From Rothia sp. (in: high G+C Gram-positive bacteria) (lineage in GTDB: Bacteria > Actinomycetota > Actinomycetes > Actinomycetales > Micrococcaceae): 64,000 bases of DNA. The notes under the pieces were generated by a model. The model ran no database searches, was not told the DNA's origin, and saw only the letters and a program-made list of their open reading frames with translations. Location of the stretch: NCBI RefSeq assembly GCF_030540545.1, contig NZ_JAUNVZ010000006.1, positions 49,714 to 113,713 of the forward strand, read 5' to 3'. This document shows, piece after piece, positions 24,335-34,834 of the stretch (within the stretch, counting starts at the first letter, position 1; every line of letters begins with the position of its first letter). The position numbers were made by a program, and so were the translations under genes.

Positions 24335-27300
24335 ATGAGCACAAGAGTACGTGCGAGGCAGAGCTCCCTAAAGCCCGGCCCGCAGGAGCAACACCTAGAG
24401 CAGAGCGAAGCGACTCAGGAACGCGAGGACCGACGCCCACCCCTGGGACCGAACGCCGTTAAAAACCTGAGCCTCTTCGGCCTGTTCACCGCCCTGCACA
24501 CCATCTTTACCGTGATCTTTAGCGCCGCGCTCGCCTCCCTGATTGCGCGCGCAGCCTACGCCGGATACGATGCGCTCTTCGCTCAGCATCAGGCAGCCAA
24601 AGACTCCCATTCGGTCACCTACTACCGCGCCTTTATCGAATTTGCCGGTGACGGTCGAGCGAGCCTGGACGGTACCCTCGGCTGGCTGCTGGGAACCGAC
24701 ACCGGCTTGAGTCTGAGCCTGGTGATTATTGCCGTGCTGGCACTCATTCTGCGATCCGCCTGCGATTATATGCTCTCTATTAGCGCCCAGCGTGCGGCAA
24801 CCGGCGCGAAGTCCACCATTCGCCGCGCCCTCATTGAGCGTGTGCTTGCCACCGGTGGCGCCGACACTCCCGAGGGTACCGGTGCGACCTCCGTGCTGAT
24901 TTCCCGCGGGCTGAACACCCTGGATGACTACTACACCAAGACTCTGACCGCCATGGTCGGCTGTATGGTTATTCCGCTGACCCTGGGCCTGATTGTGCTC
25001 AGCCTGGATGTGACCAGTGCCGTGGTGCTTGTGTGTACCCTGCCGCTGATCCCGATTTTTATGATTCTGATCGGTAAGACCACGCGTGAGGATACCGCGG
25101 CGGCTCAGCGGGATTTGCACCGTCTGTCCGACCATATTATGGAGCTGGTGCGCGGTTTGCCCGTGCTGATCGGTCTGGGTCGTGAGCGTTCCCAATCCCG
25201 TGCCCTGGACGCCCTGGGTCAGTCCTACCGTCAGCGCACCATGCACACCCTGCGTAGCGCTTTTATGTCTTCCCTGGCTCTTGAGCTGATTACCACTATT
25301 TCGGTGGCTCTGGTAGCCGTGCTGATCGGTGTTCGACTGGTCAATGGTACCCTCGGTTTGGATACCGGTATTTTGGTGCTGCTGCTGGTGCCCGAATGCT
25401 ACCAGCCCCTACGCGATGTGGGCGCCGCCTACCACCAATCCGAAGACGGTGTGGCGGCTCTGCGCAGCGCCCAGAAGATTATTGATGCACCCCTGCCGAC
25501 CCCCTTGGAAGGTACTGCGCCGGATACAGTTGAATCTGCCGAGCCCTTCAGCACTGAGACCCCTGCCCATAAGTCCCTGACCGTTGAGTCGCTGAGCGTT
25601 GAGTCCCTGAGCGTGCAATACCCCGGTCGCGGTCATGTTTTTGATAACCTGAGCCTGCGCATTCCCCGAACTGCTACTGCAGCGGTGGGAGGAAAGAGCG
25701 GCGCCCTGGTGGGTATTGTGGGCCCCTCCGGATGCGGCAAATCCACCCTGCTGCAGGTGCTCTCCGGATATGTTGCTCAGGGCCTGGTACCCACCGGCGC
25801 AGACGACCCCGAACAGGTCACCGGTAGGGTAGAAGGGCTGGGGCAGACTCTGCTCATTGCCCAGTCGCCCGTCTTTGCAGCCCCCACCGTGGCGCAGGAA
25901 ATGTACCTCTATACTCTCAGCGCAAGCGAAGAGCAGCGTGAGCGTGCCGCCGCTCTGCTCACCGGCACCGTATCGGCACATGAAACCGAGCGAGAGCTGA
26001 TTGCAGGCTACCTGGAACGCGTGGGTCTGGGCGGCTTGGAGAACCTGAGCCCCGATGCCCTCTCGGCAGGTCAGGCGCGACGCCTTGCCGTAGCTCGTGT
26101 ACTGGGACGAGTGGACGCCCTGCAGAGCGTCTCTCATGCCCCGTTGACTGTGCTGGTGGATGAACCCACCGCACATCTGGATCAGCACGCAGCTCTGCTG
26201 GTAACCTCCGCCCTGGGAGCTTTGCGCGCACAGGGTGCCCTGGTACTGCTGGTCACCCACGAGGCGCAGCTTGCCGAGCATTGTGACTACCTGGTCACCG
26301 CTGTGCAGACTGCTGGTGTACAGGCTGCTAGTGCACAGGGTGCTGAAACTCAGGACTATAGCTGGTCTGTATCTGCCGGTAGCGCTCGCGCTCTGCCCGC
26401 TGCACCGGCTGATATGAGCGCTGTTCAGGATATAGCTATTCACGGCATGCCCGTGCAAACCTCTAGCCAAGAGGCAGCTCAGGAGAGTAAGAACCTCGTC
26501 AAACACGGTGTACTCTCAACCCTGAAAACCCTGCGCGCTATGACCGGCATTAGCGCCTTTAAAGCTCTGGGGCCCATCTGCCTGGCAGCGCTAACCTCCC
26601 TATCCGCCGCAGCGCTGACCGCGCTCTCCGGTTGGCTGATTGTGCGCGCCGCAGAACAACCAGCCATGATGTACCTCATGGTCGCCATTGTGGGCGTACG
26701 ATTCTTCGGTCTGGGACGCGCCTGTGCCCGCTACGCCGAACGCCTCGCCAGCCACTCCCAGGTGCTGCGCGCAGCCAACACCCTGCGCCTGCGTGCCTGG
26801 AAGGGTGCCTACCGCAGCGGCTCCAGCGTGCGCTCCCTGCTGCGCGGCGACGCGCTGCTCGAAAAACTCATTAACGGTATTGACGAGCTGCGCGACGGCA
26901 TTCCTCGCGTGATCCTGCCCCCGGCGGCACACCTGCTGGTCATGATTGCAGCGATCAGTGCAAGCGCGGCGGTTATCCCGCAGGCACTCGCGCCCGTGGT
27001 GATTGCAGCGGTACTGACCACTCTTGTCATTCCGGTACTGGTTTTGTGTGCCGATGCGCACGCCGAGCAGACCGGTAGGGAAAGCACCGCCTCCCTCATG
27101 CGTGCCGCCAGTGGTGCACTATCCTCTGCCGAAGATATTCGCGCCAATGGGCTTAACTCCACCGTGCTGCGCGCCCTGGGCAGTCTGGATACCCTCAATG
27201 TGCGTGCCCTGAGCCGCGGCTCCTATGCCCAGGGTCTGGGACGCGCCCTGGTGACCATTAGCTGGTTTGGTGCTGCCCTGTGGACCGCGGCTATCGCCTA

Positions 27301-28276
27301 CCCCCTGGCGGTTGAAGGCACCGTGGGCGCGCCCGAATCGGCAATTATTGTGCTCATGTGTACCGGTATGCTTGAAAGCTCCCTGCTGCACACCGAAGCT
27401 ATCCGCTCCTGGCCTGCTTTTGCCGCTCTGGTGCATTCCATTGCCCCGCAGGTTGAAGGCATCGAGCTAGAGGAGAGCGACCGCGCTGTGCTGGCGCCCG
27501 AATACTCTTGGGCTGTTTCGGATAAAAAGCGCGCCAAGTATGAGCGCGCCCAGCAGGAAGCTGATAAGCCGGCTTCCCCGAGTGCCGCTCAGCTGCTGCG
27601 TGACAGGGCGAATACCCTACCGGTTGGTTCCACCGTGCTTGCTATGGAGAACGGTTCGGCTCGTTGGGCGGGTATGGAGCACCCCGTTTTTGAACACCTG
27701 AATATTACGGCGCGCACCGGCAGCTGGACGGGTATTACCGGTCCTTCCGGCAGCGGTAAGAGTACCGCCCTGGCAACTCTGCTCGGCTTCCTTCCCCTGG
27801 AGACAGGCATAATGAGCGCCGCCTCTGGCGAGGTGAGTGCAGAGCAGCTGCGCGGATACGCCGCATGGTGCCCGCAGGCAGCGCATATTTTCGAGTCCAC
27901 TCTCGCCGGTAATCTCTCCCTGGCGCGCGATCGTTCCGAACGACCGAGCGAAGAGGAAATGATTACTGTGCTGCGCCGTGTGGGATTGGGACCCTGGTTT
28001 GACACCCTGCCCCTGGGGTTGGCAACTGCTGTGGGTTCCTCCGGTTCTTTCCTCTCCGGTGGTCAGCGTCAGCGTTTGGCGGTGGCTCGAGCCCTGCTGG
28101 TGGATTCGCCCGTGCTGCTGCTGGATGAGCCGACCGCTCATTTGGATAGTGAATCGGCTCGTTCTTTGATGTCTGATATTGCGGCTGCTACCGATGGTCA
28201 GAAGTTGGCTACGGTTTTGGTCTCTCACCGACCCGAGGATATTGAACGCTGTGATCGAGTCGTATCTCTTGCGTAG
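24335..28276 (+). CDS. cydDC: Fused CydDC thiol/heme ABC exporter
   Basis: One 1313-residue polypeptide with two complete ABC half-transporters. The CydD-like half has TM segments to about 400, then Walker A GPSGCGKST near 462 and signature LSAGQARR near 575. The CydC-like half has TMs from about 730 to 1040, then Walker A GPSGSGKST near 1137, signature LSGGQRQR near 1240 and LLLDEPTAHLD. The family (heterodimeric in E. coli) exports reductant needed for cytochrome bd assembly. The fusion is intact and in frame. The ATG follows GGAAAGG. It is separated from cydAB by the accessory island. Confidence 0.9.
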   Translation: MSTRVRARQSSLKPGPQEQHLEQSEATQEREDRRPPLGPNAVKNLSLFGLFTALHTIFTVIFSAALASLIARAAYAGYDALFAQHQAAKDSHSVTYYRAFIEFAGDGRASLDGTLGWLLGTDTGLSLSLVIIAVLALILRSACDYMLSISAQRAATGAKSTIRRALIERVLATGGADTPEGTGATSVLISRGLNTLDDYYTKTLTAMVGCMVIPLTLGLIVLSLDVTSAVVLVCTLPLIPIFMILIGKTTREDTAAAQRDLHRLSDHIMELVRGLPVLIGLGRERSQSRALDALGQSYRQRTMHTLRSAFMSSLALELITTISVALVAVLIGVRLVNGTLGLDTGILVLLLVPECYQPLRDVGAAYHQSEDGVAALRSAQKIIDAPLPTPLEGTAPDTVESAEPFSTETPAHKSLTVESLSVESLSVQYPGRGHVFDNLSLRIPRTATAAVGGKSGALVGIVGPSGCGKSTLLQVLSGYVAQGLVPTGADDPEQVTGRVEGLGQTLLIAQSPVFAAPTVAQEMYLYTLSASEEQRERAAALLTGTVSAHETERELIAGYLERVGLGGLENLSPDALSAGQARRLAVARVLGRVDALQSVSHAPLTVLVDEPTAHLDQHAALLVTSALGALRAQGALVLLVTHEAQLAEHCDYLVTAVQTAGVQAASAQGAETQDYSWSVSAGSARALPAAPADMSAVQDIAIHGMPVQTSSQEAAQESKNLVKHGVLSTLKTLRAMTGISAFKALGPICLAALTSLSAAALTALSGWLIVRAAEQPAMMYLMVAIVGVRFFGLGRACARYAERLASHSQVLRAANTLRLRAWKGAYRSGSSVRSLLRGDALLEKLINGIDELRDGIPRVILPPAAHLLVMIAAISASAAVIPQALAPVVIAAVLTTLVIPVLVLCADAHAEQTGRESTASLMRAASGALSSAEDIRANGLNSTVLRALGSLDTLNVRALSRGSYAQGLGRALVTISWFGAALWTAAIAYPLAVEGTVGAPESAIIVLMCTGMLESSLLHTEAIRSWPAFAALVHSIAPQVEGIELEESDRAVLAPEYSWAVSDKKRAKYERAQQEADKPASPSAAQLLRDRANTLPVGSTVLAMENGSARWAGMEHPVFEHLNITARTGSWTGITGPSGSGKSTALATLLGFLPLETGIMSAASGEVSAEQLRGYAAWCPQAAHIFESTLAGNLSLARDRSERPSEEEMITVLRRVGLGPWFDTLPLGLATAVGSSGSFLSGGQRQRLAVARALLVDSPVLLLDEPTAHLDSESARSLMSDIAAATDGQKLATVLVSHRPEDIERCDRVVSLA

Positions 28277-28283
28277 CTTCTGA

Positions 28284-28325
28284 GTTGGAGCCGGAACTAT
28301 AGAGCCTGCTCCAGCTCACATAATG
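28284..28325. repeat. Short dispersed intergenic repeat, copy A
   Basis: About 40 nt after the cydDC stop match 52733-52775, including the shared AGAGCCTGCTCCAGCTCA. TGGAGC and GCTCCA arms can form a hairpin. Confidence 0.45.
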
Positions 28326-28380
28326 AAAGCCCCGCGTTATCGAACAGAATCTATATCTGTTAGATAACGCGGGGCTTTTA
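28326..28380. terminator. Bidirectional terminator between cydDC and parC
   Basis: 16-bp perfect arms AAAGCCCCGCGTTATC / GATAACGCGGGGCTTT with a T-run on both strands. Confidence 0.85.
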
Positions 28381-28443
28381 TAACTTGCGACTTGCAGGGC
28401 TATGGTTTTGGCTTCAGAACGGAACCACTCAGAACATAGCAGT

Positions 28444-30975
28444 CTAGAACAGGCTATCCCCATCAGAAGATAGGGCGGCGGCCTTAGTCAGAGCCGCGAA
28501 GTTCGGGCCCAGAGTCTGAATGGACTGGGTGAGAGTCACACCCGAACCATCACGGGCACCGTGCTCAGTAGGCAGAGTGCGAGAAATACCGCCAAGTGTA
28601 CCTGCACGAGCCGGACCAATACCAACCCATGCGCGCTCCAGCGCGTTCTCACCGGTCAGGAAACGATGCGCCCGCACACCGCCGGTCGCGCGACCCTTCT
28701 GCGGGTACTCGGAAAGCGCCGTAACCTTCACCGACGCCAAACCGTCCTTACCGTCGGTGACGGTCACAATCTCGGCGCGCTCATCGCCCACGGGGGTCAC
28801 ACCCAGAGCAATCACCGTATCGCCTTCGGAGAGCTTAATGCCGGCAATACCGCCGCCGGAACGACCCTGCGGGCGCACCTTCGACGCGTCAAAAGTCAGC
28901 AGCTTAGCATCGCGCGTAATCAGAGTGATGACATCATCATCCAGATCGCACACCTCGGCGCCGATTACGCTGTCCTTATCCTTGAGCTTAATAATCTCAA
29001 ACTCAACCTGGTTCAGCGGATAATCCGGGTTCACGCGCTTAATCACGCCGCCGGCGGTAGCCAAAGCCAGGACCTTCGACAGGGGAGCAAGAGCAATGAC
29101 ACTCTCACCCTTTGCCAGGGACACCAGTTCGGTAACCTTTACCGCAGCAGCCATATTCGGCGTGCCATTGGGGGTTTCCAGCAGGGCAATATCCATGACC
29201 GAAATACGCAGCATTCGACCGGCTGAGGTTACCGCACCAATCTCACCGCGGGCTGTGGTGGGCACAATCGAGGTGTACACATCATGCTTGAAACGCTTGC
29301 CCGGATCAATAAGCTCCTGGCGCATAGCGGCCCCCGGAGTACGACCGACCAGACCATTAGCGGTCAGCAACACCCAGCAGGGCTCATCGGCAATCTCCAG
29401 TGCCAGACCCAGGCTCTTCTTCGCCTTGGAGGCGCTGGGAGCTGCCGCTTCAATGGCGCTCTGCATATCGTCCTTTGCCTTCAGCACGGTACGACGATCG
29501 TCCCCGTACTTCTCGGCAACCTCTTCCAGCTCATCGGAGACCAGCATGCGCAGAGCCTGATCGGAGTCCAGAATCTCACGCAGCTGAGCGATCTCAGCCA
29601 GCAGTTCGGCGTGCTCATTTTCCAGTTCAACGCGGGAGAACTTGGTCAGCTGGCGCAGACGCAACTCCAGAATATAGTTCGCCTGAGCCTCGCTGAGCGA
29701 AAACTCGTCCATAAGAGCGGTACGAGCCTGAGCGGTCTGCTCCGAAGCACGAATAATAGCAATGGCGCGGTCAATATTCAGCAGAGCCTTGAGCAGACCC
29801 TCCACCAGGTGCAGGCGGTCCTCACGCTTGGTCAGGCGGAATTGGGTGCGGCGGCGAACCACATCCAGGCGGTGGTCAATGTACACGCGCAGCAGATCCA
29901 GCAGACCCAGGGTCTGCGGCTGACCGTTGACTAGTGCAACATTATTAATGCCGAAGGAGTCCTCAAGAGGAGTGTGCTTATAGAGCGCGGCGAGCACAGC
30001 CTGCGGGTTGAAACCGTTCTTAATTTCAACCACCAGGCGGGTGCCGTTCTTACGGTCGGTCAGATCCACTACATCGGAAATACCGGTGAGCTTCTTGGAA
30101 TTGACGCCGTCTTTAATCTTTTCAATGACCTTTTCCGGGCCGACCATATAGGGCAGCTCGGTAATCACAATGCCCTGCTTGCGGGCTGAAACCTGTTCAA
30201 TACTGACCTTGGCGCGGGTCTTAAAGGTGCCGCGACCGGTCTCATAGGCGTCCCTAATACCCTCCAGACCAACGATCGTGCCGCCGGTGGGCAGATCCGG
30301 GCCCGGAATGAACTTCATAATCTCCTTCAGGTTCGCCTGAGGATTCACGAGCAGGTGGCGGGTTGCCGCGATAACCTCGCGCAGATTATGGGGCGCCATA
30401 TTGGTTGCCATGCCCACCGCAATACCCGTGGTGCCATTAACCAACAGGTTCGGGAAGGCGGCGGGCAGCACCGAGGGCTGCATGAACTGGTTATCGTAGT
30501 TGGGCACAAAGTCCACCACGTCTTCGTCCAGGTTCGCGGTCAGCGCGGTTGCCGCCGGAGCCATACGCACCTCGGTGTAGCGTGCCGCCGCCGGGCCGTC
30601 ATCCAGGGAACCGAAGTTACCGTGACCGTCCACCAGGGGAAGACTCATAGCAAAGGGCTGCGCCATGCGCACCATCGCATCGTAAATAGCGGAGTCGCCG
30701 TGCGGGTGCAGTTTACCCATGACCTCACCGGTGACGCGCGCACTTTTAACGTGGCCGCGGTCGGGGTAGAGGCGCATATCGTCCATCATGTACAGAATGC
30801 GGCGCTGCACGGGCTTGAGGCCGTCGCGCGCATCCGGCAGGGCGCGGGAGTAAATCACCGAGTAGGAGTATTCCAGGAAGCTGGTTTCCATTTCGGTGGA
30901 GACGTCAATATCGACGATATTTTCTTCAATATCCACCGGGTAGTCTTCAACGACGGCTTTGGAACGACGCGCCAC
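28444..30975 (-). CDS. parC: DNA topoisomerase IV subunit A
   Basis: Breakage-reunion subunit of the type IIA topoisomerase, partner of the ParE encoded at 10.9 kb. The 843-residue protein has the catalytic tyrosine in AARYTEVR (Tyr133), the quinolone-determining stretch LHPHGDSAIYDAMVRMAQ with Ser95 and Asp99 (wild-type-like), and a C-terminal beta-pinwheel with GGVIKRVNPDYPL. The start is GTG at 30975 with AGGAG upstream. The neighbours DUF5998 and a phosphodiesterase are divergent, the usual actinobacterial context. Confidence 0.92.
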   Translation of the reverse strand: MARRSKAVVEDYPVDIEENIVDIDVSTEMETSFLEYSYSVIYSRALPDARDGLKPVQRRILYMMDDMRLYPDRGHVKSARVTGEVMGKLHPHGDSAIYDAMVRMAQPFAMSLPLVDGHGNFGSLDDGPAAARYTEVRMAPAATALTANLDEDVVDFVPNYDNQFMQPSVLPAAFPNLLVNGTTGIAVGMATNMAPHNLREVIAATRHLLVNPQANLKEIMKFIPGPDLPTGGTIVGLEGIRDAYETGRGTFKTRAKVSIEQVSARKQGIVITELPYMVGPEKVIEKIKDGVNSKKLTGISDVVDLTDRKNGTRLVVEIKNGFNPQAVLAALYKHTPLEDSFGINNVALVNGQPQTLGLLDLLRVYIDHRLDVVRRRTQFRLTKREDRLHLVEGLLKALLNIDRAIAIIRASEQTAQARTALMDEFSLSEAQANYILELRLRQLTKFSRVELENEHAELLAEIAQLREILDSDQALRMLVSDELEEVAEKYGDDRRTVLKAKDDMQSAIEAAAPSASKAKKSLGLALEIADEPCWVLLTANGLVGRTPGAAMRQELIDPGKRFKHDVYTSIVPTTARGEIGAVTSAGRMLRISVMDIALLETPNGTPNMAAAVKVTELVSLAKGESVIALAPLSKVLALATAGGVIKRVNPDYPLNQVEFEIIKLKDKDSVIGAEVCDLDDDVITLITRDAKLLTFDASKVRPQGRSGGGIAGIKLSEGDTVIALGVTPVGDERAEIVTVTDGKDGLASVKVTALSEYPQKGRATGGVRAHRFLTGENALERAWVGIGPARAGTLGGISRTLPTEHGARDGSGVTLTQSIQTLGPNFAALTKAAALSSDGDSLF

Positions 30976-31192
30976 GAATATCTCCTAGGGTTGGGTGAGC
31001 GGGAACGTTCTATATTCTACCTTAGGGCGTGCGCGCGGCTGGGGAGAGGCCGGGAAATTCGAACGCACACCGCTCCACAGGACTTTTGATGGCTCGCCCC
31101 GTCATAATGTGGAGAAAGAAAGCGCCCAAGTAGCAATGAGGGCGCGAACCAACTAAGGTATAACATAGTAATGCAAGAGAAGGGGCTCTACC

Positions 31193-31777
31193 ATGACCGA
31201 ATCACCGACCTACCCGCAGCTGCTCGCCGACATTGAGCGCACCGGATTCTTCCCGGAACTCGTCTACAGCGCTGCCATTGAGGCGCTGTCTGGCCTGGAA
31301 CCCGAAGCGCACTACGTGCACCTGGAAACCCACCTGGGCCACAGCGAACTGCACCGCCACGTAACCGTCATGATGCTCGTGGGTAAGGTGCTACTACTGG
31401 TACACCTGGATGACCAGCACCTGGAGCAGGACCGCCACCCGACCGTAGCCCACGTGGTGCTCGGCACCGTGCCTCTGCGCCTGCTGAAGATCAGCTCCGT
31501 GGATTATGCCTATGATAGCCCGCAGACCTTCTCCGCGTCGGTGGAGCCCAGCGCTATGACCCTGCGCCTGGCGTGGACCGGTGGCGGCATGATGGACTTT
31601 ATGCCCGCCCAGTGCGATGACCCCAAGTGCCGCGCTATTCATGGCTACACGGGTGATATGCACGTGGAAGATTTGAATATTCGTGTCTCCGCCACCGCTG
31701 ACGGTGCGCCTGCGCTGGCTTCGGCGCGTGCTTTTGCTCGTGCTCTGCGCGCTAAGCGCCTGCAGCTGGAACTTTAG
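31193..31777 (+). CDS. DUF5998 family protein
   Basis: A 194-residue protein starting MTESPTYPQLLADIERTGFF. It has no signal or membrane segment. The middle has HVTVMMLVGKVLLLVHLDDQ and a DDPKCRAIHGYTGD motif. The family is restricted to actinobacteria and is regularly found between parC and the following phosphodiesterase; its function is unknown. The ATG follows AAGGGGC and the stop is 8 nt before the next start, so the two are co-transcribed. Confidence 0.78.
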   Translation: MTESPTYPQLLADIERTGFFPELVYSAAIEALSGLEPEAHYVHLETHLGHSELHRHVTVMMLVGKVLLLVHLDDQHLEQDRHPTVAHVVLGTVPLRLLKISSVDYAYDSPQTFSASVEPSAMTLRLAWTGGGMMDFMPAQCDDPKCRAIHGYTGDMHVEDLNIRVSATADGAPALASARAFARALRAKRLQLEL

Positions 31778-31785
31778 GCGAACCT

Positions 31786-33195
31786 ATGGATATTTTTCGC
31801 GACCCCGAATTCTTAGCCTCCCTGGACGCTGTTCAGCCAAAGGTTCTCGGCGCTTTTGCCGCAGATGACCCGCGTGCAGACGCCATGACTCTCAGCGACT
31901 ACAGCAGCTGGCAGGATGCTGCCGGACATGATGTTCCGCCGCCTCCAGCCTACGGTTGCGCAAGTGTTGCCGAGGTGCTCGAATCTGCTGGTTCCCTGGT
32001 GGACCACGGTTCTTGTGAGGGGGCAGCTGACCCCCTGGCACTGGCAGTGGCTCGGGGAATCGATCTCTCCTCGCGCCGCGATATGGGGGGAGTATCGGAG
32101 TACCGCCACAGCGCTGACGGCTTGAACCTGCGCGCCCGCCTAAACGCCGCCGGAGTGGATAGCACCTTCCGCAGCGTGTGCGTGGTCATGGTAGACGGTC
32201 TGGGTGCTGAACTACTCGACCGATACGGCTCCTACGCACCCTTTCTGAAGAAAGCAAGCAATCTGGGCGTGCTGGATGCTGCCTTCCCCACCACAACCGC
32301 CGCCTCCCTGAGCTCTTTCGGTACCTGCCTGGCGCCGGGAGCCCACGGAATCGTCGGCTATGATGTGCGCAATCCAGCCACCGGTCAGATTATGAATCAC
32401 CTTTCCGGCTGGCCTCAAGATATTGACCCGCGCGCCTGGCAGCCGCTGCCTACCGTCATGGAACGCCTGAGCGCTAACCGTCGCGTGGTCACCATTTCCC
32501 TAGCAAAATATCGCGGATCGGGGCTGACCGAAGCTTCCCTGCGCGGTGGCGAATTTCTGGGGGCTCAGGGCGTCAATGCCCGTATTACTCACGCGGTGGA
32601 GCTGTTGAACTCCCGCACGCCCACCCTGGTGTACCTCTACTGGCCCGAGCTGGACCAGGCGGGGCATAAATACGGTGCCGGCAGCGAGCAGTGGTTGCAG
32701 ACACTGCAGGAACTCGATAGCTGTCTTAAACGCCTGGCGGGGCGAATTCCCGCATGGGCCGGCCTGCTGCTGACCTCCGATCACGGCATGGTCAATGTCC
32801 CCGAATCGGGTCGTATGGATATTACCGACCGCACCGAGCTCTGGGAAGATATTGAGCTTTCGGCGGGTGAGCCGCGCGCCGTGCACCTTTACGTTAGGGG
32901 CGAGAGCGAGAGTGCCAAGGCAGAAGCAACAGAGCGTGCCCTGGCACTTTGGGCGGATCGTTTCGGCGATATTGCCTGGGTGCTCGATAGCCGTCAGCTC
33001 TGGGAAAAGGGCTATTTCGGTCCGGTCTCCCTGGGCTGGGCGCGCGAACGCACCGGCGATATTATGGTCTGCGCTCGCGAGGATGTGGCTCTGTACGATA
33101 TGCGCCATTACAAGCCCACGGCTCTGCAGATGGTTGGTCAGCACGGTTCTCTGACCGAGGCGGAGCGTAAAATTCCGTTGCTGCTACTGGGCTAA
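31786..33195 (+). CDS. Alkaline phosphatase/nucleotide pyrophosphatase-family phosphodiesterase
   Basis: A 469-residue metal-dependent hydrolase of the alkaline phosphatase superfamily. It has VMVDGLGAELLDRYGSY (metal-binding Asp), FPTTTAASLSSFGTC (nucleophile Thr), WPELDQAGHKYG (Asp and His ligands) and LLTSDHGMVNV (Asp-His). It lacks a signal peptide, so it acts in the cytoplasm, probably on a phosphodiester or nucleotide. The exact substrate is unknown. It is the standard partner of DUF5998. Confidence 0.82.
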   Translation: MDIFRDPEFLASLDAVQPKVLGAFAADDPRADAMTLSDYSSWQDAAGHDVPPPPAYGCASVAEVLESAGSLVDHGSCEGAADPLALAVARGIDLSSRRDMGGVSEYRHSADGLNLRARLNAAGVDSTFRSVCVVMVDGLGAELLDRYGSYAPFLKKASNLGVLDAAFPTTTAASLSSFGTCLAPGAHGIVGYDVRNPATGQIMNHLSGWPQDIDPRAWQPLPTVMERLSANRRVVTISLAKYRGSGLTEASLRGGEFLGAQGVNARITHAVELLNSRTPTLVYLYWPELDQAGHKYGAGSEQWLQTLQELDSCLKRLAGRIPAWAGLLLTSDHGMVNVPESGRMDITDRTELWEDIELSAGEPRAVHLYVRGESESAKAEATERALALWADRFGDIAWVLDSRQLWEKGYFGPVSLGWARERTGDIMVCAREDVALYDMRHYKPTALQMVGQHGSLTEAERKIPLLLLG

Positions 33196-33270
33196 ACGTC
33201 TCTGGGCTCAGTGTTTCTGAGAGCAGTGTTTCTACGTTCAGTCGGCAGATACAGCTCGAAATTTAAAGAT

Positions 33271-33311
33271 AAAGGTGGCTCACTACCTCATGTAGTGAGC
33301 CACCTTTATGC
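33271..33311. terminator. Bidirectional terminator between the phosphodiesterase and sepH
   Basis: 15-bp perfect arms AAAGGTGGCTCACTA / TAGTGAGCCACCTTT (33271-33285, 33293-33307) between convergent genes. Confidence 0.85.
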
Positions 33312-33330
33312 TCTCAGCACGGCGCGTAAT

Positions 33331-34515
33331 TTACTTACGACCGCCGAAAATAATATCGTCCCACTGGGGCACGCTCTTACGCGCATTCTTCTTAGAAGCG
33401 GGCTTGGGAGCCTTTTCTTCCGCGGGAGCCGGTGCAGCTTCTACCTGCTCAGCCGCACTCTCAGTCTGCGCGCTCTCAGTAACCGGTTCAACGGCGGGCT
33501 CAGGCTCTACAGCCTGTTCGGCGGGTGCCTTAACCTCTTCACGAGCACCCTCAGCTGCGTGGTTCTCAGCGTGAACGGCAGGGGAAGCAATCACGGTCGG
33601 CTCTGCGGGCTCTTCACCCTGAGCACCACCGTCGAGCAGAACAGCCTCAAAAACTTCCGGTTCCGGCTCGGGCTCCACCACGGGTGCCGGCTTGGATGCG
33701 GCACGGGCGCGCTCGAGCAGCTCAGCCAGCTTGCGCGCATCGGCATTGTGGCTGGGGGAAACGCTCGGGGACACCTCGGATGCCAGGGGCTCGGTCAGGG
33801 AGGGCTTCTCACGCTTGGGAGCTTCCAGGCGAGGACCGCCGGTGGTCAGCAGGGGAGCCTTATGCTCAGCAACCGGGGGTGCCTTCTTCGCGGCAACCGC
33901 CACAGCATCCGAGCTATTACCCATGAGGAAATATGCGGCCTCATTGGAGGCGTACAAGCCCTGATTTGCCGGGTTGTAGCTCCAGCGCGCCGGGAACATT
34001 GCCTCATGCGGCAGCTTGGGGCGCACACCCTCGGGGAAGTCAATATCAACGCTCACGCGCCACTGGCCGTTCTCCAACTGGCGGGTCTGCCAATCCTGAG
34101 CGGCATGCTCAAAACCGAAACGCTCAGCGATCTCTTCAATGCGCGCAGCCAGGCTCACGGGAATCTGGGTTGCACCCGAGGCGGACTCGCGGTGACCGAT
34201 CTTCACATTCTGAGCGGCGGAAATAATGTGGGCGCGCTCAGCCACAATGGGCCACTCGTAGCGGCGCACACGCTCGGTATCCCAACCGGACTCGGCAGCA
34301 ATTTCTTCGACCGAGGCGCCCTGGCGCAGGCGGGTCTGAATATCGCGCGGGCCAAAGCTGCCGCCGCTGGTGGTGCGTGCGGTCACGCGTCGAGCCGAGG
34401 CGATGCTGGTGCGAAGCTGCGCATCGATGGGCAGGGCGTAGCGGGTGCCGTCGGCGTTTTCGAGCACCAGGTGCTCGCCGTCGTCGTGTACGCCGAGCAG
34501 GCGCAGTTCTAGCAT
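33331..34515 (-). CDS. sepH: Septation protein SepH
   Basis: FtsZ-binding cell-division protein of actinobacteria (DUF3071). The 394-residue protein begins MLELRLLGVHDDGEHLVLEN. It has the helix-turn-helix-like segment RQGASVEEIAAESGWDTERV and RRYEWPIVAERAH in the N-terminal domain (about 1-115), the part known to matter for FtsZ interaction in Streptomyces. The rest is a disordered Ala/Pro/Glu-rich tail. A strong ribosome binding site (GGAGG) precedes the ATG. The adjacent DUF4193 and dut genes are its usual company. Confidence 0.9.
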   Translation of the reverse strand: MLELRLLGVHDDGEHLVLENADGTRYALPIDAQLRTSIASARRVTARTTSGGSFGPRDIQTRLRQGASVEEIAAESGWDTERVRRYEWPIVAERAHIISAAQNVKIGHRESASGATQIPVSLAARIEEIAERFGFEHAAQDWQTRQLENGQWRVSVDIDFPEGVRPKLPHEAMFPARWSYNPANQGLYASNEAAYFLMGNSSDAVAVAAKKAPPVAEHKAPLLTTGGPRLEAPKREKPSLTEPLASEVSPSVSPSHNADARKLAELLERARAASKPAPVVEPEPEPEVFEAVLLDGGAQGEEPAEPTVIASPAVHAENHAAEGAREEVKAPAEQAVEPEPAVEPVTESAQTESAAEQVEAAPAPAEEKAPKPASKKNARKSVPQWDDIIFGGRK

Positions 34516-34834
34516 AGTGACCTCCAGAAGACAGGTACGTGATCCGCATGTGCGGGCATAGTCACTAATAGGTTACTAGCTTTTGCCCTAAAACCCCTAG
34601 TTTTCTCTAGGATGAGGGGCGTATTTTTTAGGTATTGGACCCTTTTATGACGCTCTGAGCGCACAGAGGGCACACTCGATTAGACAAATCGGCGCAGATA
34701 GTGAAAAATATCGGGCATGTCGTAGTGAAAATTTCGTGCGCGCACCCGGGAATAAACCCGGTGAGTTCACGGTATATGTCATTACCCGATACACAGAAAA
34801 CGTGGGGCGACCCACATAAGATACGGAGCTAAAT
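34516..34834. other. Divergent promoter region between sepH and DUF4193
   Basis: 319 bp with no gene. It must hold both promoters; none is clearly consensus. A hairpin-forming stretch (CACCCGGG...CCCGGTG) lies at about 34743-34763. Confidence 0.4.
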